Of a stretch of DNA of 29,773 nucleotides, positions 1 to 6,292 are shown piece after piece. Each line of letters starts with the position of its first letter. The first letter of the stretch is position 1. Source of the DNA: CAYPHY01 sp964410625 (GTDB taxonomy: Bacteria; Chloroflexota; Anaerolineae; Promineifilales; Promineifilaceae). Under the pieces are notes generated by a model, which searched no databases, was not told the origin of the DNA, and saw only the letters and a program-made list of their open reading frames with translations. The stretch lies in contig CAYPHY010000054.1 of assembly GCA_964410625.1 (NCBI GenBank), forward strand, positions 1-29,773, in the 5' to 3' direction. The position numbers were made by a program, and so were the translations under genes.

Positions 1-68
1 CAACCCTTGTGGTTGCCCAACCCTTGTGGTTGCCCAACCCTTGTGGTTGCCCAACCCTTGTGGTTGCC
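1..68. repeat. 17-bp tandem repeat, four perfect copies
   Basis: Four exact head-to-tail copies of a 17-bp unit (CAACCCTTGTGGTTGCC) fill the first 68 bases. The array may start before the window edge. Each unit contains the imperfect palindrome CAACCCTTGTGGTTG, so single strands could fold. The open frames crossing it translate the repeat and are not credible genes. Confidence 0.95.
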
Positions 69-103
69 CATCTCTGGGCAGGCACAAGACCTGCCCCTAC
101 ATG

Positions 104-535
104 TTATTCCATCACCCGCCGCACGCGTTGCGCGGCCGTAATCGCCAGCCACAAAAACAGGAAGCCGGTCAACGGATGCAGCGCGGCCACGATGCGCGTC
201 GCCTCGGCCAGTCGCATACCGGCCGTCGCATACTGCACCGCCACCAGCACCAACATCCCGACCGCCAACCAGCGATCCCTTGCTGGCAAACGGCCGACAA
301 AGGCCAATATCAACAGCAAAATCGGCAATAATTCAAAAAAATGAATAAAGGTGACATGCAAGGCCCAATTCGTCGGGCTGACAAAGGTTCCCATGCCCGC
401 CAGAAATATCTGCACAGCCACGCAAAGGACCAACACCCAGGCGATAATCTGATAAGCGACCCGCGACCAGCGCACACGCCCCGGCAACGCGGCCTCATCA
501 TGCCTTTTAATATCTACCATTTCACGATTTACCAT
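104..535 (-). CDS. small four-helix membrane protein, DUF6220-like
   Basis: This encodes a 143-residue integral membrane protein with four hydrophobic helices at about residues 27-47, 60-80, 88-108 and 114-134. Histidines at 60 and 65 sit at the start of helix 2 and His120 lies in the last helix, an arrangement I associate with the DUF6220 family, whose function is unknown. A longer frame opens at 592, but the ATG at 535 is preceded by an AAGGAGAG ribosome binding site about 6 bases upstream, so the shorter form is chosen. The N-terminal 25 residues are charged and probably cytoplasmic. It is divergent from the aldehyde dehydrogenase at 908. The family assignment rests on general pattern only; the membrane topology is clear. 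Confidence 0.7.
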   Translation of the reverse strand: MVNREMVDIKRHDEAALPGRVRWSRVAYQIIAWVLVLCVAVQIFLAGMGTFVSPTNWALHVTFIHFFELLPILLLILAFVGRLPARDRWLAVGMLVLVAVQYATAGMRLAEATRIVAALHPLTGFLFLWLAITAAQRVRRVME

Positions 536-735
536 TATTAATCTCTCCTTGTTGAGCCAGACACTTCCTGGCTGCTTCAATTTAAAATCCAAAAACCATT
601 ACGAACCATCTCCATTGAGGTTGCACACCTGCCGCTTCATTCCATGCCATACCATCCCGCACTCTGCACTTACCTCGCCAATCCGTTTTGGTCAGGGGCA
701 AAGCACTCCCTCGAACGGCCGAAACGACTCGCTAT

Positions 736-773
736 TGCTATAATTCCTCACCTTTCCAAAAACCCGCTATAAT
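736..773 (+). promoter_or_regulatory. candidate promoter boxes for the 908 gene
   Basis: TATAAT occurs at 739-744 with an upstream TGC, giving an extended -10 (TGnTATAAT), and again at 768-773. Neither has a good -35 box at 17 bases. Both point toward the dehydrogenase gene. Which one is used, if either, cannot be told from sequence. Confidence 0.4.
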
Positions 774-832
774 ACGGCCGTCGAACCTTCACAACCAATC
801 AGCAGGCAACAACCAATAGACCAATACACAAA

Positions 833-860
833 AGATACCTGCGTATCTAGCTGCGTATCT
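833..860. promoter_or_regulatory. operator-like inverted and direct repeat
   Basis: AGATAC at 833-838 and GTATCT at 843-848 form a perfect 6-bp inverted repeat around CTGC. The half CTGCGTATCT is then repeated directly at 851-860. The site lies about 60 bases downstream of the second candidate -10 box and 48 bases before the start codon, so it would be in the leader. It could bind a repressor, but this is inference. Confidence 0.35.
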
Positions 861-907
861 TCCAACCTTATAAACCCTAAACCCACATTTCCATTTAGGA
901 GGTATGT

Positions 908-2464
908 ATGACCCAGAAGTTCAAAGTAACCTATTCTACGCTCGCCAGCCCCGATCCGGAACTGCACCGGCTCTATGATGAAGCAGTCGCCGAAGCACGG
1001 GCCAACATGGGGCAAACCTTTCCCCTGTTTATCAACGGCGAAGAGCGTAGCGGCCGAGAGACCTTTGCCAAGTACAGCCCAGTGGATACCAATATGCTGA
1101 TGGCTAACTTCCAACGGGCGACGATGCAGGACGTCAATGACGCGGTGGCCGCCGCCAAAGCCGCCTTCCCCGGCTGGCGCGATACCCCCTGGCAAGAGCG
1201 TGTGGCGATTATCCGCCGCGCGGCCGATTTGATCAGCGAACGCCTGTTTGAGATGGGGGCGATCATGAGCCTGGAAGTGGGCAAGAACCGGCTGGAGGCG
1301 TTGGGCGATGTCGAGGAAACGGCCGATCTCTTCCGCTATAACTGTGACGCGATGGAGCAAAACGACGGCTTCAGCAAGCCGCTGAAGCAGGAAAGCGAAC
1401 GTCACCACAACCGCAGCGTCCTCAAGCCCTATGGCGTGTGGCTGGTCATCTCCCCCTTCAACTTTCCTGGCGCGTTGGCCGGTGGCCCCTCCAGCGCGGC
1501 GCTGGTCGCCGGAAACACGGTCGTCCTTAAACCGGCGGAAGACACTTCCTACACGGCCTGGTTGATCACCCAATGCTTGCGCGATGCCGGCGTCCCCGAT
1601 GGCGTGTTTAACTACGTCACCGGACAAGGTTCCACCGTCGGCCAGGCGTTGGTAGACCATCCCGACATCGCTGGTGTGACCTTCACCGGCAGCTACGAGG
1701 TGGGGATGAGTATCTTGCGGGCGGCCGCCAACGGTAAATACCCCAAGCCGGTCATCGCCGAAATGGGCGGCAAAAACCCGACCATCGTCAGCAAAAACGC
1801 CGACCTGGAAAAAGCAGCGCTGGGCAGTATGCGCTCCGCCTTTGGGCTGCAAGGCCAAAAATGCTCCGCCCTCTCTCGCCTCTACGTCCACAAGGAGGTG
1901 AAGGACGAATTCATGCAGAAGTTGCTCGACCTGACCAAGGAGATCAAGGTCGGCGACCCCACCGCCCAGGAAAACTACATGGGGCCGGTGATCAACCAGC
2001 GTGCCTACAACGACTACAAGCGGTATGTGGATGATCTGAGCCAAAGCGGGACGATTGTTTTCGGCGGCGAGACCATCGGCGAAAACGGCTACTACGTCGC
2101 CCCGACCATTGTAGACAACCTGCCTGAAGACCATCCCCTATGGAAGCACGAGATGTTCCTGCCTATCGTCTGTGTCTCCGAGTTTGAAGAGCTGGATGAG
2201 GTGATGGAACGCGCCAATGATGTCGAGTATGGGCTGACGGCCGGTTTCTTCAGCGAAGACCCCGGTGAAGTGGAGTGGTTCCTCGACAATATCGAAGCTG
2301 GTGTGGTTTATGTCAACCGCTCTAGCGGCGCGACCACCGGGGCATGGCCTGGCTACCAATCCTTTGGCGGCTGGAAAGGCAGCGGCTCCACCGGCAAAGC
2401 GGCCGGTAGCTTCTACTACGTACAACAATACATGCACGAGCAGAGCCAGACGGTCATTAAGTAA
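908..2464 (+). CDS. rocA/pruA: L-glutamate gamma-semialdehyde dehydrogenase (1-pyrroline-5-carboxylate dehydrogenase)
   Basis: This NAD-dependent enzyme oxidises glutamate semialdehyde (from proline or ornithine) to glutamate in the cytoplasm. The 518-residue length fits the stand-alone RocA type; there is no fused proline dehydrogenase domain. The aldehyde dehydrogenase signature is intact: the oxyanion-hole Asn185 in SPFNFPG, the FTGS nucleotide loop at 259-262, the general base Glu285 in EMGGKN, and the catalytic Cys319 in GQKCSA. The C-terminal block SSGATTGAWPGYQSFGG (about 476-492) is typical of P5C dehydrogenases and separates them from generic aldehyde dehydrogenases. The start is fixed by AGGAGG five bases upstream; an ATG four bases earlier is out of frame. 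No proline dehydrogenase gene is adjacent, so the first catabolic step must be encoded elsewhere. Confidence 0.93.
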   Translation: MTQKFKVTYSTLASPDPELHRLYDEAVAEARANMGQTFPLFINGEERSGRETFAKYSPVDTNMLMANFQRATMQDVNDAVAAAKAAFPGWRDTPWQERVAIIRRAADLISERLFEMGAIMSLEVGKNRLEALGDVEETADLFRYNCDAMEQNDGFSKPLKQESERHHNRSVLKPYGVWLVISPFNFPGALAGGPSSAALVAGNTVVLKPAEDTSYTAWLITQCLRDAGVPDGVFNYVTGQGSTVGQALVDHPDIAGVTFTGSYEVGMSILRAAANGKYPKPVIAEMGGKNPTIVSKNADLEKAALGSMRSAFGLQGQKCSALSRLYVHKEVKDEFMQKLLDLTKEIKVGDPTAQENYMGPVINQRAYNDYKRYVDDLSQSGTIVFGGETIGENGYYVAPTIVDNLPEDHPLWKHEMFLPIVCVSEFEELDEVMERANDVEYGLTAGFFSEDPGEVEWFLDNIEAGVVYVNRSSGATTGAWPGYQSFGGWKGSGSTGKAAGSFYYVQQYMHEQSQTVIK

Positions 2465-2465
2465 G

Positions 2466-2521
2466 AGGAGACTAGAGACTGAGAGATTGGGAGACTAACA
2501 CCTCCCAGTCTCTAGTCTCCT
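2466..2521. repeat. perfect 15-bp hairpin built from GAGACT/AGTCTC heptamers
   Basis: The arms 2466-2480 and 2507-2521 are exact reverse complements over 15 bases, with a further 5-bp inner stem (2489-2493 with 2502-2506). The arms consist of short GAGACTA-type repeats, and partial copies continue to about 2530. It begins two bases after the stop codon of the dehydrogenase. There is no T-run, so it is not a standard terminator, though it could end or stabilise the mRNA. Confidence 0.85.
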
Positions 2522-2562
2522 AGTCTCCTAGTTTCTTAGACCCTTAATCCCTTATCTCCCCC

Positions 2563-3486
2563 ATGTCCAACACCACCAAACTACAAACCATGGCCGAGGC
2601 AGTCGGCCGCTATGTCAGTGATGGCTGCTCGGTGGCGATTGAGGGCTTTACGGCCTTTATTGGCTTTGCCGCCGCCCATGAGATCATCCGCCAGCGCAAG
2701 CAGTCGCTGACCCTGATTCGCATGACTCCCGATCTGGTTTATGATCAGATGATCGCCGCCGGAGTGGCCGACAAGCTCGTTTTCAGCTATCTGGGCAACC
2801 CCGGCGTGGGCAGCTTGCATTGCATCCGCCGCGCCGTGGAAAAGAGCATCCCCCGGCCGCTGGCTTTGGAAGAGTATTCCCACTTTGGCATGGTCGGCCG
2901 TTACCTCGCCGGTGCCTCCAAACTCCCCTTCTACCCGCTACGCAGCTACCTCGGCAGCGACATGCCAGACGCCAACCCCGACATCCGCTTCGTCGAAAGC
3001 CCTTATGGGGATGGCCCCATTGCCGTTGTGCCGCCAATCAACCCCGACGTCGCCTTCATCCACGCCCAACGCGCCGACGCGCAAGGCAACACCCAACTGT
3101 GGGGTCTGCTGGGGATGCAAAAGGAAGTGGCCTTTGCCGCGCAACATGTGGTGGTGGTCGTCGAAGAAGTGGTGGAGGAGGATGTCATCCGCCGCGATCC
3201 CAACCGGACGATGATCCCCGGCCTGATCGTGGACGCCGTTGTCCACGAACCCTATGGAGCGCACCCCAGCTATGTGCAGGGGTATTACGACCGCGACAAC
3301 GAATTTTACCTGGCGTGGGACGAACTTTCCCGCGACCATGAGGCGGTTGTCGCCTGGCTGGAGGAGTGGGTCTATGCCCTACCTGACCGCGCCGCCTATC
3401 TGGAAAAACTCGGCCGCGACCGCCTCGACCACCTCGCCCCCGGCACACTCATGGCCGACCCCATCAACTACGGCCGCTACAGCTAA
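2563..3486 (+). CDS. family I CoA-transferase, alpha subunit (glutaconate CoA-transferase A-like)
   Basis: The 307-residue protein matches the alpha subunit of heterodimeric family I CoA-transferases (glutaconate CoA-transferase/IpdA type). These transfer CoA between acyl-CoA and a carboxylic acid. Visible features are the glycine-rich N-terminal nucleotide-type fold (about residues 20-40), the central PDVAFIHAQRADAQGN block (about 163-178), which is highly typical of the subunit, and the C-terminal ADP-facing region. The catalytic glutamate of this family lies in the beta subunit, which is not adjacent; a good candidate is the minus-strand gene at 24521-25282. No clear ribosome binding site precedes the ATG, so the start is less certain. 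Substrate cannot be deduced. Confidence 0.85.
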   Translation: MSNTTKLQTMAEAVGRYVSDGCSVAIEGFTAFIGFAAAHEIIRQRKQSLTLIRMTPDLVYDQMIAAGVADKLVFSYLGNPGVGSLHCIRRAVEKSIPRPLALEEYSHFGMVGRYLAGASKLPFYPLRSYLGSDMPDANPDIRFVESPYGDGPIAVVPPINPDVAFIHAQRADAQGNTQLWGLLGMQKEVAFAAQHVVVVVEEVVEEDVIRRDPNRTMIPGLIVDAVVHEPYGAHPSYVQGYYDRDNEFYLAWDELSRDHEAVVAWLEEWVYALPDRAAYLEKLGRDRLDHLAPGTLMADPINYGRYS

Positions 3487-3540
3487 AGGATGAAGGATGA
3501 AAGCATATTCTTCAGCCTTCATCCCTCATCCTTCATCCTT
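3486..3540. repeat. perfect 15-bp hairpin built from AAGGATG repeats
   Basis: Arms 3486-3500 and 3526-3540 are exact reverse complements over 15 bases and are made of AAGGATG heptamers. The left arm starts on the last base of the preceding stop codon. A frame open across the hairpin would add 20 residues to the next protein, which is rejected as repeat translation. Confidence 0.85.
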
Positions 3541-3549
3541 GAAAGAGAT

Positions 3550-4764
3550 ATGAACGATTACAACAACCTCGACACCTTCGGCCGCGACTATTTGCGGCTG
3601 GCTCTGGAAGTAAACAAGCACTTTGACGGCTTCATTGACGCCTACCTCGGCCCGGCCGAGCTCAAGGCGGAAGTAGAGGCGGCCCCCAAGCGCGAACCGG
3701 CGGCTTTGCTGGAGGAGATCGGCCGCTTGCAGGCGGCCATCCCAACGGCCGATCCCCAACGCCACGCCTATCTCACGGCTACCTTACGCGGCATTGAAAC
3801 AACGACGCGCATCATCGCCGGCGAGACATTCGACTATCGCGACGAAGTGGCGCGTATCTACGATGTTGAGCCGCAACGAGTGGATGAGTCCGTCTATGAA
3901 GCAGCGCAACGAGAACTAGACAGTTTGCTACCGGGAAGCGGCCCCATCACCGAACGCCTGGAGGCGCGACGGCAACATTACATCATCCCCAACGACAAGA
4001 TTTTGCCGCTGTTGGAGCTGGCCCGCGATGAAACCCGGCAGCGCACGGCCGCCCGCATCCCCCTGCCCGACGATGAAGGGGTGGAAGTGCACCTGGTCAA
4101 CGACCGCCATTGGGGCGCCTATAACTGGTACTTGGGCACCGGCCGCTCGCTGATCGAGTTCAACACCGACATCCCGCTCACCGCCTTGCAACTGCTCGGC
4201 ACATTCGCCCACGAAGGGTATCCCGGCCACCACACCGAGGGGATGCTCAAAGAAAAAGGATTGTTACACGAAAAAGGGTATGGAGAGACGGCCGTCTTTC
4301 TGCTCCACTCCCCAGCGGCCGTCATCTCCGAAGCGATTGCCGTCGTCGCCACAAAGATGATCTTCTCCGCCGACACCGCCCATGAGTGGAATTTGAATGT
4401 GATGCTTCCGGCGGCCGGATTGTCCCCTTACCAGGGGGAGAACGCGGCGGCGATGGCGCGGCTGAACAAGGCGGCCGAACAGTTACGCACCGTCTCCGCC
4501 AATGCCGCCCTGCTCCACCACACCGGGCAGATCAATCGCCAGCAGGTCATCGAATACCTCCAGACCTATGGCTTGTCCACGCCACAACGCGCCGAGAAGA
4601 GCTATGAGTTCATCACCCATCCCCTCTCGCGCAACTATGTCTTCACCTACACCATCGGCCGCGACCTCTTTGAGCAAGCGACCGCCGGAAAGGACCCCTG
4701 GCCGCTGTTCGGCCGCCTGCTGACCGAACAATTCCTGCCCTCGCAATTAGTCAGCAGTCAGTAG
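3550..4764 (+). CDS. DUF885-like putative zinc metallopeptidase
   Basis: The predicted protein is 404 residues and has no signal peptide, so it is probably cytoplasmic. Its key motif is HEGYPGHH at residues 221-228, the HExxPGHH zinc site of DUF885-type metalloproteins, with Glu261 in the helix SEAIAV as a plausible third ligand. The N-terminal half (1-180) is helical and acidic. The family is generally regarded as peptidase-like, but substrates are mostly unknown. The start at 3550 is chosen because the 20 codons before it are encoded by a hairpin repeat; a weak AAAGAG lies upstream. Its spacing behind the CoA-transferase subunit (63 bases containing the hairpin) allows co-transcription, though no functional link is evident. 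Confidence 0.72.
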   Translation: MNDYNNLDTFGRDYLRLALEVNKHFDGFIDAYLGPAELKAEVEAAPKREPAALLEEIGRLQAAIPTADPQRHAYLTATLRGIETTTRIIAGETFDYRDEVARIYDVEPQRVDESVYEAAQRELDSLLPGSGPITERLEARRQHYIIPNDKILPLLELARDETRQRTAARIPLPDDEGVEVHLVNDRHWGAYNWYLGTGRSLIEFNTDIPLTALQLLGTFAHEGYPGHHTEGMLKEKGLLHEKGYGETAVFLLHSPAAVISEAIAVVATKMIFSADTAHEWNLNVMLPAAGLSPYQGENAAAMARLNKAAEQLRTVSANAALLHHTGQINRQQVIEYLQTYGLSTPQRAEKSYEFITHPLSRNYVFTYTIGRDLFEQATAGKDPWPLFGRLLTEQFLPSQLVSSQ

Positions 4765-5013
4765 GCAGTAAACAGTTCCAATTGTTCATTGTCTCATTGT
4801 TCATTGTTCATTGCCTCATTGCTCACATGGTTACGCAGATGACGCCGATTTAACGCAGATAGCGCGGATTTTTTCTTATCCATTGCCTCATTGTTCATTG
4901 TCTCATTGTTCATTGTCTCATTGTCCATTGTTCATTGTCTCATTGTTCATTGTCTCATTGTCCATTGTTCATTGTCTCATTGTCCATTGTTCATTGTCTC
5001 ATTGTTCATCCCC
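4747..5013. repeat. intergenic microrepeat array (TCATTGT family)
   Basis: This spacer begins with AGTCAGCAGT-type repeats and then holds many degenerate copies of a 7-8-base unit (TTCATTG, TCTCATTG, TCCATTG) at about 4784-4828 and 4881-5008. The two blocks are split by a piece with CGCAGAT/GCGGATT motifs (4834-4871). Several frames read through it only because the repeat lacks stops. No gene is supported here. Confidence 0.85.
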
Positions 5014-5017
5014 CCTC

Positions 5018-5374
5018 ATGTTCACCATAACCGCCATCCTACTCGAATCCACCAAGCCAGAGGAGCTGGCCGAGTTCTATCGCCAGGGGTTTGGCTGGCC
5101 GGAGCCGCAAGCGGCCGACGAAGACCACCTCGGCTTCCAGCTAGACCATCTCTATCTGGGCTTTGACCGCGTGAAGGTCAACGCCGGACCAAGTCGCCGC
5201 GTTTCGCTGTGGTTCCAGGTGGAGAACATCACCACCGTCTTTGCCCACCTGGTCAAGTTGGGGGCAACGGTGGAATATGTGCCAACGGCCGATAAAAGCC
5301 CCGGCGAAATCCTGGCTAAGCTATTTGACCCGGATGGGAACAGCATCGGGTTGATCGGCCGTCTTGAAGATTGA
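5018..5374 (+). CDS. VOC-superfamily (glyoxalase/bleomycin-resistance-like) protein
   Basis: The protein is 118 residues with the compact beta-alpha-beta-beta-beta layout of the vicinal oxygen chelate fold: an opening MFTITAILLES strand, the helix PEELAEFYRQGFGW (about 15-28), and the closing KLFDPDGNSIGLI strand (about 101-113), which is the classic VOC ending. Proteins of this family act as lyases, isomerases, dioxygenases or antibiotic-binding proteins; no specific substrate can be assigned. A frame open from 4811 would add 69 residues, but these translate the microrepeat array, so the ATG at 5018 is used. No clear ribosome binding site is present, perhaps because the repeat has displaced it. 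Confidence 0.75.
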   Translation: MFTITAILLESTKPEELAEFYRQGFGWPEPQAADEDHLGFQLDHLYLGFDRVKVNAGPSRRVSLWFQVENITTVFAHLVKLGATVEYVPTADKSPGEILAKLFDPDGNSIGLIGRLED

Positions 5375-5376
5375 TC

Positions 5377-5404
5377 CACGAATTGACACGAATTTGCACG
5401 AATA
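5377..5404. repeat. CACGAATT repeat, period 10
   Basis: Three copies of CACGAAT(T/A) recur every 10 bases (5377, 5387, 5397). The same three-copy motif appears at 19523-19550, where it forms the outer arm of a large palindrome. Confidence 0.8.
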
Positions 5405-5411
5405 CAGTCGG

Positions 5412-5440
5412 TTTACGATAAAGAACGTATGTGCTAAAAT
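5412..5440 (+). promoter_or_regulatory. candidate promoter for a leaderless mRNA
   Basis: TTTACG (5412-5417), a 17-base spacer and TAAAAT (5435-5440) with an upstream TGC form a fair extended -10 promoter. Transcription would start within a base or so of the ATG at 5447, implying a leaderless message; consistent with this, no Shine-Dalgarno sequence is visible. Confidence 0.45.
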
Positions 5441-5446
5441 TAGCGG

Positions 5447-5833
5447 ATGAAGTTTAGCCGCCTGAAACGGCCGCGCAGCAAATCCGCTTCCAGCCACCAC
5501 ACCAACTGGAACAAGGTGTTGTTGGAGCAAATTCGCCTGTCTGGTCTGCCGGAACCGGTGCTGGAATACACCTTCCACGCCAATCGCCAATGGCGCTTTG
5601 ACTTCTGCTGGCGGGAGGATGGGAATCTGGTTGCTTGCGAGGTGGAGGGCGGCATTTGGATGCAGACTTCGACCGGACGCAGCAAGGGCCATGCCCACCC
5701 GGAACGTTTCGAGAGCGACTGTGAAAAGTATAACGAAGCTGCGCTCTATGGCTGGACGATCATCCGCGTCACCCCAACGATGATCCGCGACGGCCGCGCC
5801 ATCGATTGGCTGGAAAGAGCGTTATTGCCCTAG
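5447..5833 (+). CDS. small PD-(D/E)XK nuclease-like protein
   Basis: The 128-residue basic protein has the hallmarks of a small restriction-fold endonuclease of the phage/VRR-NUC or DUF559-like kind. Tyr41 and the RQWRFDF strand supply Asp52, followed by the strand VACEVEGG with Glu65/Glu67, and later RFESDCEKYNEA with Asp91 and Lys94, then the hydrophobic strand GWTIIRVTP. Proteins with this exact block order are common in phages and bacterial islands and are thought to cut DNA. The N-terminal 20 residues are very basic and may contact DNA. It stands alone, with its own promoter-like box, between a VOC gene and a tRNA gene. No partner helicase or methylase is nearby. It may be a relic of a mobile element, but tRNA-proximal position is the only hint. 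Confidence 0.65.
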   Translation: MKFSRLKRPRSKSASSHHTNWNKVLLEQIRLSGLPEPVLEYTFHANRQWRFDFCWREDGNLVACEVEGGIWMQTSTGRSKGHAHPERFESDCEKYNEAALYGWTIIRVTPTMIRDGRAIDWLERALLP

Positions 5834-5966
5834 GAACCTACGAATTTTCTCGCGCAAAGAAGAAGAATGACACTCCCTTTTTCTCTGCGACTCCGCGTCT
5901 CTGCGTTAAATATTTGGACTGCCCTTAAGTAAACAAAGGATCAAACGAGATTTTTATTCAATCACT
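5834..5966. repeat. degenerate CTCTGCG/GCGCAAAG repeat spacer
   Basis: The spacer holds CGCGCAAAGAAG near 5852 and CTCTGCGACTCCGCGTCTCT near 5882, the same vocabulary used in the larger hairpins at 19577-19655 and 20479-20549. It looks like a decayed copy of such an element. No gene is seen. Confidence 0.5.
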
Positions 5967-5995
5967 TTGACTTTCCCATAATGCGCTGGTAAAAT
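5967..5995 (+). promoter_or_regulatory. promoter of tRNA-Leu
   Basis: TTGACT (5967-5972), a 17-base spacer and TAAAAT (5990-5995) match the housekeeping sigma consensus well. The -10 box ends 13 bases before the mature tRNA 5' end, so the precursor leader would be very short. Confidence 0.8.
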
Positions 5996-6008
5996 CTATT
6001 TCCGTTCG

Positions 6009-6092
<84 letters not shown>

Positions 6093-6102
6093 TCCTTTTC
6101 CG

Positions 6103-6137
6103 CAGCCTAACCATTCACTGGTTGGGCTGTTTTTTTT
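6103..6137 (+). terminator. intrinsic terminator of tRNA-Leu
   Basis: An 11-bp stem (CAGCCTAACCA with TGGTTGGGCTG, one T-G pair) closes a 5-nt loop and is followed by eight T residues (6130-6137). It starts 11 bases after the tRNA. Confidence 0.92.
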
Positions 6138-6164
6138 GAGAAATTTCGCACAAGCCGCTATAAT
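6136..6164 (+). promoter_or_regulatory. promoter of the four-module repeat protein gene
   Basis: TTGAGA (6136-6141), a 17-base spacer and TATAAT (6159-6164) form a strong housekeeping-type promoter. Its -35 box overlaps the last T residues of the tRNA terminator, so the two units are packed back to back. The leader to the start codon at 6293 would be about 120 bases. Confidence 0.72.
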
Positions 6165-6197
6165 AGGAGTTGGATAGGCGACTTTATCGTGGTCTAT

Positions 6198-6252
6198 TTG
6201 GTATATTGGTATATTTGTTTATTGTTGTGTTCGTTACTTTCTAATATACCAA
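6198..6252. repeat. inverted repeat in the leader of the 6293 gene
   Basis: TTGGTATATT occurs twice (6198-6207 and 6206-6215) and its exact complement AATATACCAA lies at 6243-6252, followed by AATACAC/GATACAC heptamers to 6275. In the predicted transcript this would form a 10-bp AU-rich hairpin with two alternative left arms. It may be just another spacer repeat or affect translation. Confidence 0.6.
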
Positions 6253-6292
6253 TACACCGATACACTAATACACCTCCTCAAAGGGACTCGTT

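Larger units (their letters stand above)
536..907. other. divergent intergenic region upstream of the aldehyde dehydrogenase
   Basis: This 372-base stretch separates two divergent genes. I see no convincing small gene. It holds two TATAAT boxes (739-744 and 768-773), a compact inverted/direct repeat at 833-860, and the AGGAGG ribosome binding site of the dehydrogenase at 897-902. A long minus-strand frame that crosses it is only the shadow of the dehydrogenase. Confidence 0.6.

Noticed and set aside
767..2134. 455-residue minus-strand frame opposite the P5C dehydrogenase
   Set aside because: It is the antisense shadow of a clear aldehyde dehydrogenase; the translation is low in recognisable motifs and has no ribosome binding site.
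3490..3549. N-terminal 20-codon extension of the metallopeptidase
   Set aside because: The codons lie in a perfect hairpin repeat and do not resemble the family.
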